This document shows positions 1 through 5,483 of a DNA stretch of 5,483 nt, piece after piece. Position 1 is the stretch's first letter. Every line of letters starts with the position of its first letter. The DNA is taken from assembly GCA_025997195.1 (NCBI GenBank), contig BNUG01000088.1, forward strand, positions 1 to 5,483. The letters are read 5' to 3'. The notes below the pieces were generated by a model. The model searched no databases. It was not told the DNA's origin and worked only from the letters and a program-made list of their open reading frames with translations. Source of the stretch: Clostridia bacterium (GTDB taxonomy: Bacteria > Bacillota > Clostridia > Peptostreptococcales > Anaerovoracaceae). The position numbers were made by a program, and so were the translations under genes.

Positions 1-1256
1 CCGAAATAAAGCAGTTCAATCCCGAATACAAATTCAGCAAGAAAGAGATTGGGACTCTGCGCGCTCTTGCGCAGAATGTCGCGGAGATCGCGGCGCGTCC
101 GGAGATGGCGAAAAAAGCGGAACTCTGGAAGGCGCACAACGATCTAAAGACCGACGAACCGCTTGTCTTCATCGACCCCGAGAACGGCTGGAACGAGATC
201 ATACCGCCCGCATCTCTGGTTTCGGAAGACCCGATCGCCCGTATCTGGGAGATGGGCCTGCGCAAGCAGATCTTTTGGGCGGACGGCATGAAAGACGACA
301 AGGTCATCGAAGCGGTTCTCGACGTACCCTACAGCTACAGTGACGATGGCTGGGGCGTTCGCCTGGAGAAAGAGGGCGGTTCGGACAGCGGCGCGTATAT
401 CGTCATCCCGGGTCTCAGGGATTATGATACCGATTTGCCGAAACTGCACTATCCCAAGATCACGATTGATGAGGATGGTTCGCGCAAAGTGCTGGAGGCC
501 GCGCGTGAAGTGTTTGACGGTATCCTGACCGTGCGCCGCAAGAATACGTGGTGGTGGACGCTGGGCATGTGCTGGGATTTTGTGAATCTCAGAGGACTTG
601 AAGATTTCATGATCGATATGCTTACCGAACCGGACAATTTCCATAAAGTCATGGAACTGCTTTGTGAAGGCAAACTGGCGATGCTGGATTTTCTGGAGGC
701 AAATGACCTGCTTGCCTTAAATACAGAAGGGACGTATGTAGCATCCGGGGGCTTTGGCTTTACCGACGAACTGCCGGCTCCCGATTTCAGCGGACATGTC
801 CGTACGCAGGATATGTGGGGGTTTGTGGACGCGCAGGAAACAGTCAGTGTGTCGCCCATTCATTATGCGGAGTTCATTTTCCCCTACCACAAGCGGATTG
901 CAGATCGGTTTGGACTCAATTGTTACGGCTGTTGCGAGGGGTACAATACAAGGTGGGAATACGTCAGACAGCTTCCCAGACTCCGGCGCGTGTCGGTCAG
1001 CCCGTGGGCGGACTGGAGCACGGTACCGGAATATCTCGGCAAGGATTATATCGCCTCGGTCAAGCCTTCTCCCTCTCCGCTTGCGACAAAGCATATGAAT
1101 GAGGATCTCGTGCGAGCCGACTGCCGCAAGGCGGCGGAACAGACGAAGGGCGGTATTTGCGAATTTATCATGAAGGACAACCACACACTGGGCGGAGACC
1201 CCGCTCACGCAACGCGATGGGTAGAGATCATGCGCGAAGAAATCGCAAACCTGTGA
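1..1256 (+). CDS. Uroporphyrinogen decarboxylase (URO-D) superfamily protein, 5'-truncated by window edge
   Basis: The reading frame is open from the left edge (first complete codon at base 3) to TGA at 1254-1256, giving 417 visible residues. The ATG at 105 is probably internal. The 34 codons before it continue the same protein (LRALAQNVAEIAARPE, typical of the N-terminal helix of this family), and the GGAG before it abuts the ATG with no spacing. The true start lies outside the window. Counting from that Met, family-like stretches are the ENGW segment (26-29), a Trp-rich segment with TWWWTLGMCWDF (148-159), CYGCCE (273-278), the RRVSVSPWADW segment (294-304) and the C-terminal MKDNHTLGGDP (356-366). 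The Cys-Cys-Glu cluster sits where related MtaA/CmuA-type methyltransferases place a metal or thiol-binding site. It is a cytoplasmic TIM-barrel-like enzyme with no signal peptide. True heme-pathway HemE is shorter and lacks this Cys cluster, so a corrinoid-linked methyltransferase or an uncharacterised URO-D-like role is more likely. Superfamily assignment is firm; the substrate is unknown. Confidence 0.85.
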   Translation, partial: EIKQFNPEYKFSKKEIGTLRALAQNVAEIAARPEMAKKAELWKAHNDLKTDEPLVFIDPENGWNEIIPPASLVSEDPIARIWEMGLRKQIFWADGMKDDKVIEAVLDVPYSYSDDGWGVRLEKEGGSDSGAYIVIPGLRDYDTDLPKLHYPKITIDEDGSRKVLEAAREVFDGILTVRRKNTWWWTLGMCWDFVNLRGLEDFMIDMLTEPDNFHKVMELLCEGKLAMLDFLEANDLLALNTEGTYVASGGFGFTDELPAPDFSGHVRTQDMWGFVDAQETVSVSPIHYAEFIFPYHKRIADRFGLNCYGCCEGYNTRWEYVRQLPRLRRVSVSPWADWSTVPEYLGKDYIASVKPSPSPLATKHMNEDLVRADCRKAAEQTKGGICEFIMKDNHTLGGDPAHATRWVEIMREEIANL

Positions 1257-1293
1257 TATCATAAAACCAAGTTTCGCTGACGCCGGCCATTTC

Positions 1294-1298
1294 GGAGG
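1294..1298 (+). promoter_or_regulatory. Ribosome binding site for the TTG-started lipoprotein gene
   Basis: GGAGG lies 8 bases before TTG at 1307. It fixes the start at this non-ATG codon, which is also the codon that yields a complete lipoprotein signal peptide. No convincing -35/-10 pair was seen in the 50-base gap 1257-1306, so the gene may be co-transcribed with the upstream URO-D-like gene or use a promoter that is not obvious by eye. Confidence 0.8.
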
Positions 1299-1306
1299 AT
1301 AAGGAC

Positions 1307-2266
1307 TTGTACAAAAGGGCATTGCTGTGCCTAACGATCGTCTTCTTCTTTGCGGCATCCTTGCTCGGATGTTCCGTCTCCGGCGATCAGAACACATTTG
1401 AAAAAGACAAAAAGCGCATCGTCTTTGTTTCTCCGCAGCTGGATTTTCCGGTATGGAACCAGGCAAAAGCCGGCTTTGAAAAGGCCATGGAGGAGTATGG
1501 GTTTTACGGGGAATGGGTCGGCGCGGACAATTGCAATATGGAGGATATGAAGCGTGAGATCAGTATCGCCGTTTCCGAGAACGTGGACGCGGTGATCACT
1601 TGCCCGCTGACGCCGTCTGAGTTTACCGAAACATTCGAAGAGGTGCGATCGAAGGGAATCCCCGTGATCACCCTATTGGTAGATGCGGAGTCACCGGAAT
1701 TGCGAACCGCTTTCATCGCGCCCAATTACAAAGAATTGGGCCTGGAGCAGACCCGGGCGCTGCACGATAAAGTGGGCGATGAGATGAAGATCGGCGTGAT
1801 CATGAGCGGGCTGACAACCGAAAATCAGATGATTCAGGTGGCGTGCCTGAAAGATTATATCAAAGACTATCCGAAGTCTGAGATCATCGCTTATGCCGAA
1901 GACTACAACAACCCGATCAACGGTATGAACATTCTTTTGGAAATGCTGGCGGAACACCCGGAGATGAATTCCCTTTTTGTCACCTCCGGAGACGCCGTAC
2001 CAAGTTACGGAAAAATTGTTTTGGAAAACGATCTGCTGGGCAAACTTACCGTGATCGGCATGGACATCACAGAGGTCAATCTCAGCGCCGTGCAAAACGG
2101 AGGCGTATACGGCGTCATGGGACAGGATGTCTACAACGCAGGATATCTTGGCGGCAAATACGCGTTTCAATCTGCTCTTGGCGAAAACGTTCCTTCTTTG
2201 ACCTATGTGGATCATGAGCTGATCACGAAGGAGAACATTGACGACTCAAAAATCATTCGGCCATGA
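1307..2266 (+). CDS. Periplasmic-binding-protein-like sugar-binding lipoprotein (Peripla_BP_4 / LacI-type fold), likely sensor partner
   Basis: This 319-residue protein starts at TTG, supported by GGAGG 8 bases upstream. Residues 1-22 form a lipoprotein signal peptide: KR at 3-4, a hydrophobic core, and the lipobox LLGC with Cys22 as the predicted lipidated residue. The protein would sit on the outer face of the membrane. The mature part begins with the beta strand RIVFVSP (37-43) and then WNQAKAGFEKAMEEYG (50-65), the classic opening of sugar-binding type I periplasmic proteins. Also typical are VDAVITCPLTP (93-103), GIPVITL (117-123), the GMDIT segment (251-255), GVMGQDVYNAGYLGGKYA (269-286) and the end DHELITKENID (302-312). 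Full length matches the family. The stop overlaps the kinase start (ATGA), so the two are translationally coupled. No ABC ATPase or permease is present nearby, so a role in ligand sensing for the kinase is inferred, as known for XylFII with LytS in Clostridium beijerinckii. An import role cannot be excluded, and the ligand is unknown. Confidence 0.88.
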   Translation: MYKRALLCLTIVFFFAASLLGCSVSGDQNTFEKDKKRIVFVSPQLDFPVWNQAKAGFEKAMEEYGFYGEWVGADNCNMEDMKREISIAVSENVDAVITCPLTPSEFTETFEEVRSKGIPVITLLVDAESPELRTAFIAPNYKELGLEQTRALHDKVGDEMKIGVIMSGLTTENQMIQVACLKDYIKDYPKSEIIAYAEDYNNPINGMNILLEMLAEHPEMNSLFVTSGDAVPSYGKIVLENDLLGKLTVIGMDITEVNLSAVQNGGVYGVMGQDVYNAGYLGGKYAFQSALGENVPSLTYVDHELITKENIDDSKIIRP

Positions 2267-3768
2267 ATCAGAGACCGACCACTTTTAAAAGACGCCTCAC
2301 TTCATTTATGCTGGTCGTCATTGCTGTTTTCAGTGCGATTTATGTCATCATGTTTATCGCGTTTTCATATTACAACGATCAGTACAGTGAAAACGTGAAT
2401 AATTATTTTACTTACAACCGGCTTGCCAATGAAATCAATCGTGCCTCCGTTGAGTTCGATAATTATTTGCAAAACCCGTCCGAAACCGTATACGAAAACT
2501 ATACGGATAGTATTGAAAAGGCGCGTTTGTCCGTAGCGGAATTAAAAACGGCCTCAGAGAACGAAAGACTTTATTATTCGATCGTGGGCCTGGAGGAGAT
2601 GATTCTCTCTTATGCCGAAAAAAACGCGGACATCATCGACCAGATGGATACCAGCACGTTCCAGGATACCTATCGGGCACGCAGTGATTCGCTTACGATC
2701 TACAGCTATATCAATATTCGCATTTCGGATGCGATGGAACAGCAAACTGTGATATCGAAGGAGATCTTCGATCGACTCAATGTCAATTCACGTGAACTCT
2801 TTGTTCTAACGCTTTTGATTTTGGCCTCCGCCGTGATCTTTCTCTTGTTGTTTATTTTGAATTTTTCCAGAGGTATCTCCACGCCGGTCACGCAATTGTC
2901 TGAGTACGCGAAGCAAATCGCGGTGGGCGGATTTGACGCGCCGGATATCAAGGTGGAAAATTCGCTGGAACTGAACGATCTGGCAGCATCCCTGAATACC
3001 ATGAAGGCAAAGCTGGGTGAATTGTTTGAGGAACAGCAGAGCAAAGTGCAATTGGAGGCCCGGCTTCACGAACGGGAACTGGAGAATTTAAGAATTTCCA
3101 ATGAATTAAAGAATACGGAACTGAAAGTTTTGCAGGCGCAGATCAATCCGCATTTTCTCTTCAATACGCTGAATAGCATCAATCGGCTGGCGTTCTTGAA
3201 TGACAACCATGAGATCGTAGCCATCATCGAAGCGCTTTCGGAAATGCTGCGGTACAGCTTGAACAAGATCAGCGGACCGATCACGCTGCAGGATGAGATC
3301 GACAATTTGAAGAGGTATATTTACATACAGCAAGTCCGGTTCAAGAAGAAGCTGAATATCGAATTAGACATTCATACCGAACATCTGGATATGGAACTCC
3401 CCTGTTTGATTTTGCAGCCTCTGGTCGAAAACTCCATCATTCACGGCCTTCGTTCCTATAATTACGACGGAGACGTCTATGTAAAGATTTTCGACGAACA
3501 GGAAGCGGCGATCGTAACCATTGCAGATACCGGAATCGGAATTGCTCCCGCAACACTGCTCAGTATGCAGTCTTTTTCAGCTACCGGGACCTTCACGCCG
3601 AACGATACAAAATCCACCAGCATCGGATTGTCCAATGTGGAGATGCGCCTGAGGCAGTATTTTGGCGTCGATGGTACCGTGCGCATCGAAAGCATCGAAA
3701 ACGAGGGAACGACGATCACATTGACATTGCCTTTCACAAAAAACGCAAAAATTGCGGGGGGATTTTGA
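2263..3768 (+). CDS. Two-transmembrane sensor histidine kinase, YesM/LytS-like (His_kinase family)
   Basis: A 501-residue membrane kinase. The order is: short basic N-terminus, TM1 (about 14-36), extracytoplasmic domain (about 37-178), TM2 (about 179-200), HAMP linker (about 201-254), coiled-coil-like stretch (about 255-290), His_kinase domain and HATPase domain. The phosphoacceptor motif QINPHFLFNTLNSI contains His297. The ATP-binding site shows the N-box LQPLVENSIIHG (384-395), the G1 box DTGIGI (422-427) and the SIGLSNV G2-like segment (453-459), so the catalytic set looks intact. The ectodomain is only about 140 residues, rich in charged, probably helical sequence, without the larger dCache pattern often seen in YesM-type kinases, which fits signal input through a separate binding protein. 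The start ATG overlaps the lipoprotein stop (ATGA). The nearest purine-rich AAGGAG (2228-2233) is about 29 bases away, too far for direct initiation, so translational coupling is likely. The phosphorylation partner is presumably the adjacent regulator. Confidence 0.93.
   Translation: MNQRPTTFKRRLTSFMLVVIAVFSAIYVIMFIAFSYYNDQYSENVNNYFTYNRLANEINRASVEFDNYLQNPSETVYENYTDSIEKARLSVAELKTASENERLYYSIVGLEEMILSYAEKNADIIDQMDTSTFQDTYRARSDSLTIYSYINIRISDAMEQQTVISKEIFDRLNVNSRELFVLTLLILASAVIFLLLFILNFSRGISTPVTQLSEYAKQIAVGGFDAPDIKVENSLELNDLAASLNTMKAKLGELFEEQQSKVQLEARLHERELENLRISNELKNTELKVLQAQINPHFLFNTLNSINRLAFLNDNHEIVAIIEALSEMLRYSLNKISGPITLQDEIDNLKRYIYIQQVRFKKKLNIELDIHTEHLDMELPCLILQPLVENSIIHGLRSYNYDGDVYVKIFDEQEAAIVTIADTGIGIAPATLLSMQSFSATGTFTPNDTKSTSIGLSNVEMRLRQYFGVDGTVRIESIENEGTTITLTLPFTKNAKIAGGF
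3756..3762 (+). promoter_or_regulatory. Ribosome binding site deciding the response regulator start
   Basis: GGGGGGA at the end of the kinase gene lies 8 bases before ATG 3771. The in-frame TTG at 3765 has only 2 bases between it and this purine run, too close for normal initiation. The match to the anti-Shine-Dalgarno sequence is imperfect, so coupling to kinase translation probably also contributes. Confidence 0.55.
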
Positions 3769-3770
3769 AT

Positions 3771-5348
3771 ATGTATAAAGTTTTGATTGTGGAGGATGAG
3801 GAACTCGAACGGACGTCCTTGGAAAAAGTGATCGCAGAATACTGCCCTGTGATCCGTGAGATCGATACCGCGGACAATGGGGACAGCGCGCTGGAATCGG
3901 TTCAGGCCGGGACGCCGGACATCGTTTTGATGGACATCCATTTGGGCAGCGCGAACGGGCTGGACTTATCCGATGTAATTTTGCGGGAATACCCGACGGT
4001 CAAGATCATTGTTATTACCGCGTATGACCAGTTTTCGTATGTACAGCGTGCCTTGAAGATCGGGGTTTCAGATTACATTTTGAAACCGGTGTCTACGGAT
4101 GCCTTGATCAAAATCATCGAAAAGCAGATCAGCGTGATCGAAAAAGAGAAATGGATGGTGCTCAGGCAGGCAAGGCAGGATGACATCAATGAAACCGCAG
4201 AGGAATTGGTTCGTACTGCGTTTGTCGGCAATATCATTCACAATACCATCAACGAAAATATGGTAGATAGTTTGTCGACCATACAGTATCCGCGCAAAAG
4301 TATGGCTGTGTGTGTGATGGATTTTGTCATCCCCGGGATGACACTGATCGAAAATGACCGAACAGCCGTCAAGAAGATCTTATTTGATTTCCTCATGAAG
4401 AGGGAATACAAAGCGAAATTGGTCGGCGATGTTTTTCATTCAAATTTCATCACTTTGTGTTTATTCAGTGAGGATCCGGATGAAAATTGGGCATGGATCG
4501 CCAGGCAGATCCGGCATGATGTCGCCGCGGAATATCACATTTTTCTGGAAATGGGCATCAGTGACAAAACCTCGGATATCTATAAACTCGGCGGCTCCTT
4601 CAAACAGGCAATGCTGGCGCTCAAGGTCGGAAAGGATTCCATCAATCTTTATACCGATCATTTTGCGGATTACGGAGACTCGTTTTCGGAAGCGGATGGA
4701 TTTTTAGCTGAGATCATACCCTATATGCTGGACGGACGGCTGCCGGAACTTGAATCAGCATTTGAACGCATGCAGACAGAATTGATCATCCGTGAGGAGT
4801 CGCTGTCGGGCAGCAAAATTTTTTGCAGCAAATTGTGGATCAGCCTGATCAAAGAACTTGAATCAAAAATCAGCCTAAAACAAGACGAGTACGAAAAACT
4901 CTTTTTGTCGACCATACTCCATGTGATGAATACAAGCAGTATTCAGGACAGTGTCGCCATCGTGAAGGAAAGCGTATTGGAGGCGACCGGATTCATCACA
5001 AGCGTTCGGGGTGAAAAGCTGTACCATATCACAAAACGCGCCCACCAATACATTGACGAGCATTTTACCGAGCCTTTGACTTTGAATTCTATCGCCGATG
5101 CTTTGAAGATCAGTTCCTATTATCTGAGTCATGTATTCAAAGAAAGTTTTGGCAGCACCATCATGGAATATCTCGGGAAAAAGCGGATTGAAGAATCCCG
5201 AAAATTGCTGATAGAGTCCGATCTTTCCGTGAAAGAAATCGCTACCGCGGTCGGATACTCAGACGCGAATTATTTTTGCCGGGTGTTTAAAAAATACAGT
5301 AATTTGACGCCGTCAAACTATCGGGAGGCAAACAAAGGGCTCACTTGA
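3771..5348 (+). CDS. Response regulator with receiver and AraC-type DNA-binding domain, YesN-like
   Basis: From ATG 3771 the protein has 525 residues and opens with MYKVLIVEDEE, the standard start of this family; TTG 3765 would add only Met-Asn. The receiver domain (about 1-120) has acidic Glu8/Asp9, phosphoacceptor Asp55 (IVLMDIHLG), Thr83 (VITAYDQF) and Lys105 (ILKP), a complete phosphorylation site. The central part (about 125-415) is the long linker usual in YesN-type regulators; its segment MGISDKTSDIYKLGGSFKQA (261-280) resembles their degenerate GGDEF-like region, with no catalytic GGDEF motif visible. The C-terminus (about 422-520) is an AraC domain with two helix-turn-helix units: LTLNSIADALKISSYYLSHV (436-455) and LSVKEIATAVGYSDANYFCR (485-504), ending in LTPSNYR. 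It begins two bases after the kinase stop. It is a cytoplasmic transcription regulator, presumably phosphorylated by the kinase; target genes are not visible here and could include sugar uptake or catabolic genes. Confidence 0.94.
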   Translation: MYKVLIVEDEELERTSLEKVIAEYCPVIREIDTADNGDSALESVQAGTPDIVLMDIHLGSANGLDLSDVILREYPTVKIIVITAYDQFSYVQRALKIGVSDYILKPVSTDALIKIIEKQISVIEKEKWMVLRQARQDDINETAEELVRTAFVGNIIHNTINENMVDSLSTIQYPRKSMAVCVMDFVIPGMTLIENDRTAVKKILFDFLMKREYKAKLVGDVFHSNFITLCLFSEDPDENWAWIARQIRHDVAAEYHIFLEMGISDKTSDIYKLGGSFKQAMLALKVGKDSINLYTDHFADYGDSFSEADGFLAEIIPYMLDGRLPELESAFERMQTELIIREESLSGSKIFCSKLWISLIKELESKISLKQDEYEKLFLSTILHVMNTSSIQDSVAIVKESVLEATGFITSVRGEKLYHITKRAHQYIDEHFTEPLTLNSIADALKISSYYLSHVFKESFGSTIMEYLGKKRIEESRKLLIESDLSVKEIATAVGYSDANYFCRVFKKYSNLTPSNYREANKGLT

Positions 5349-5356
5349 CTGGGGGA

Positions 5357-5373
5357 GACAAAAGGGGACGGTT
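5357..5373 (+). repeat. Possible half of a dispersed REP-like/palindromic repeat motif
   Basis: The sequence GACAAAAGGGGACGGTT follows the regulator stop by 8 bases. From memory, similar strings (AAAAGGGGACGGTTC followed by TTTTGTC) occur as dispersed palindromes in clostridial-type genomes, sometimes near IS200-like (RAYT) transposases. Here only the left half is seen; the expected right half (TTTTGTC) is absent and GTGCG begins instead. No second copy exists in this window, so the repeat call rests on recall and is tentative. Confidence 0.25.
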
Positions 5374-5391
5374 GTGCGCCACGAAGCGCAC
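5374..5391 (+). other. Perfect 6-bp hairpin (GTGCGC / GCGCAC) without U-tract
   Basis: GTGCGC (5374-5379) and GCGCAC (5386-5391) are perfect inverted repeats around a 6-base loop, CACGAA. The bases that follow are TTGATATATA, not a T-run, so this is a poor intrinsic terminator for the sensory operon. It looks more like the first stem of the structured tail that follows. Confidence 0.6.
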
Positions 5392-5483
5392 TTGATATAT
5401 AACAAGATGTAGCTGTGCTGTAGAGATGATGGCGGCAGACCCGCCGAATTCGCCGTGCAGGCGGAGGATTCAAACCACCTTGT
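5374..5483 (+). ncRNA. Candidate structured RNA, possibly the 5' end of a group II intron, cut by the window edge
   Basis: No protein-coding frame is apparent, but the segment folds readily by eye. It begins with GTGCG, which matches the GUGYG 5' consensus of group II introns, and the GTGCGC/GCGCAC hairpin. Then come ACAAG (5402-5406) pairing with CTTGT (5479-5483), extendable by two more pairs after one mismatch, as a closing stem; GGCGG (5431-5435) with CCGCC (5441-5445); and GAAT (5446-5449) with ATTC (5468-5471) enclosing CGCC (5451-5454) with GGCG (5460-5463). A closing stem around two hairpins suits a branched RNA such as intron domain I. The catalytic domain V and any maturase would lie outside the window. 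Alternatives are a REP-like element, an IS end, or a leader of the next gene. The structure is visible; the intron identity is an inference. Confidence 0.35.

Noticed and set aside
105..107. ATG 105 as the real start of the URO-D-like gene
   Set aside because: Upstream in-frame codons encode a family-typical helix, and the GGAG before it has no spacing from the ATG, so it is more likely an internal methionine.
144..644. Minus-strand open frame (166 codons)
   Set aside because: Antisense to the conserved URO-D-like coding sequence, with no recognisable motif; a shadow of a GC-rich coding strand.
717..1466. Long minus-strand open frame (249 codons)
   Set aside because: It lies antisense to the URO-D-like gene and the lipoprotein start, its translation is rich in Arg/Cys/Pro with no recognisable domain, and both plus-strand genes are convincing.
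1691..2215. Minus-strand open frame (174 codons)
   Set aside because: Antisense to well-conserved binding-protein motifs and without a recognisable domain.
5374..5400. Intrinsic terminator for the sensory operon
   Set aside because: The stem is good, but it is followed by TTGATATATA and not a run of T.
5392..5403. Promoter-like TTGATA and TATAAC
   Set aside because: The two hexamers abut or overlap and cannot serve as a -35/-10 pair at 16-18 base spacing; no other partner hexamer was found.
5455..5483. tRNA T-arm-like string (GGATTCAAACC)
   Set aside because: No acceptor, D-arm or anticodon arm could be arranged around it on either strand; the bases are better explained by the local hairpins.

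Overview
The window reads as chromosomal DNA from a Gram-positive, Clostridia-like bacterium of moderate GC content. The grounds are a lipoprotein-type binding protein with a TTG start, a YesM-type histidine kinase beside a YesN-type AraC response regulator, GGAGG-type ribosome binding sites, and a uroporphyrinogen-decarboxylase-like protein of a kind common in anaerobic Bacillota. The taxon is inferred from gene types and was not tested by any search.

Layout: all four genes are on the + strand. (1) At 1-1256 is the 3' part of a URO-D superfamily gene whose start lies before the window. (2) After a 50-base gap with a clear ribosome binding site, 1307-2266 encodes a lipid-anchored periplasmic-binding-protein-like sugar-binding lipoprotein. 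(3) At 2263-3768, overlapping it by ATGA, is a two-TM histidine kinase with a HAMP domain and a His_kinase/HATPase core. (4) At 3771-5348, two bases after the kinase stop, is a receiver + AraC response regulator. (5) At 5349-5483 is a non-coding, structured tail that contains a hairpin but no convincing intrinsic terminator. It may be the 5' end of a mobile or structured RNA element, possibly a group II intron, that continues past the window.

Genes 2-4 form a tight operon that looks like a three-component sensory system. The lipoprotein would bind a small ligand, probably a sugar or sugar derivative, outside the membrane and present it to the small kinase ectodomain. The kinase would phosphorylate the AraC-type regulator, which would control target genes outside the window. 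No ABC ATPase or permease is encoded next to the binding protein, which favours a sensing role over import, although the targets may include a transporter. The URO-D-like protein may be one of the controlled metabolic genes or simply an upstream neighbour. Its reaction cannot be settled from sequence alone.
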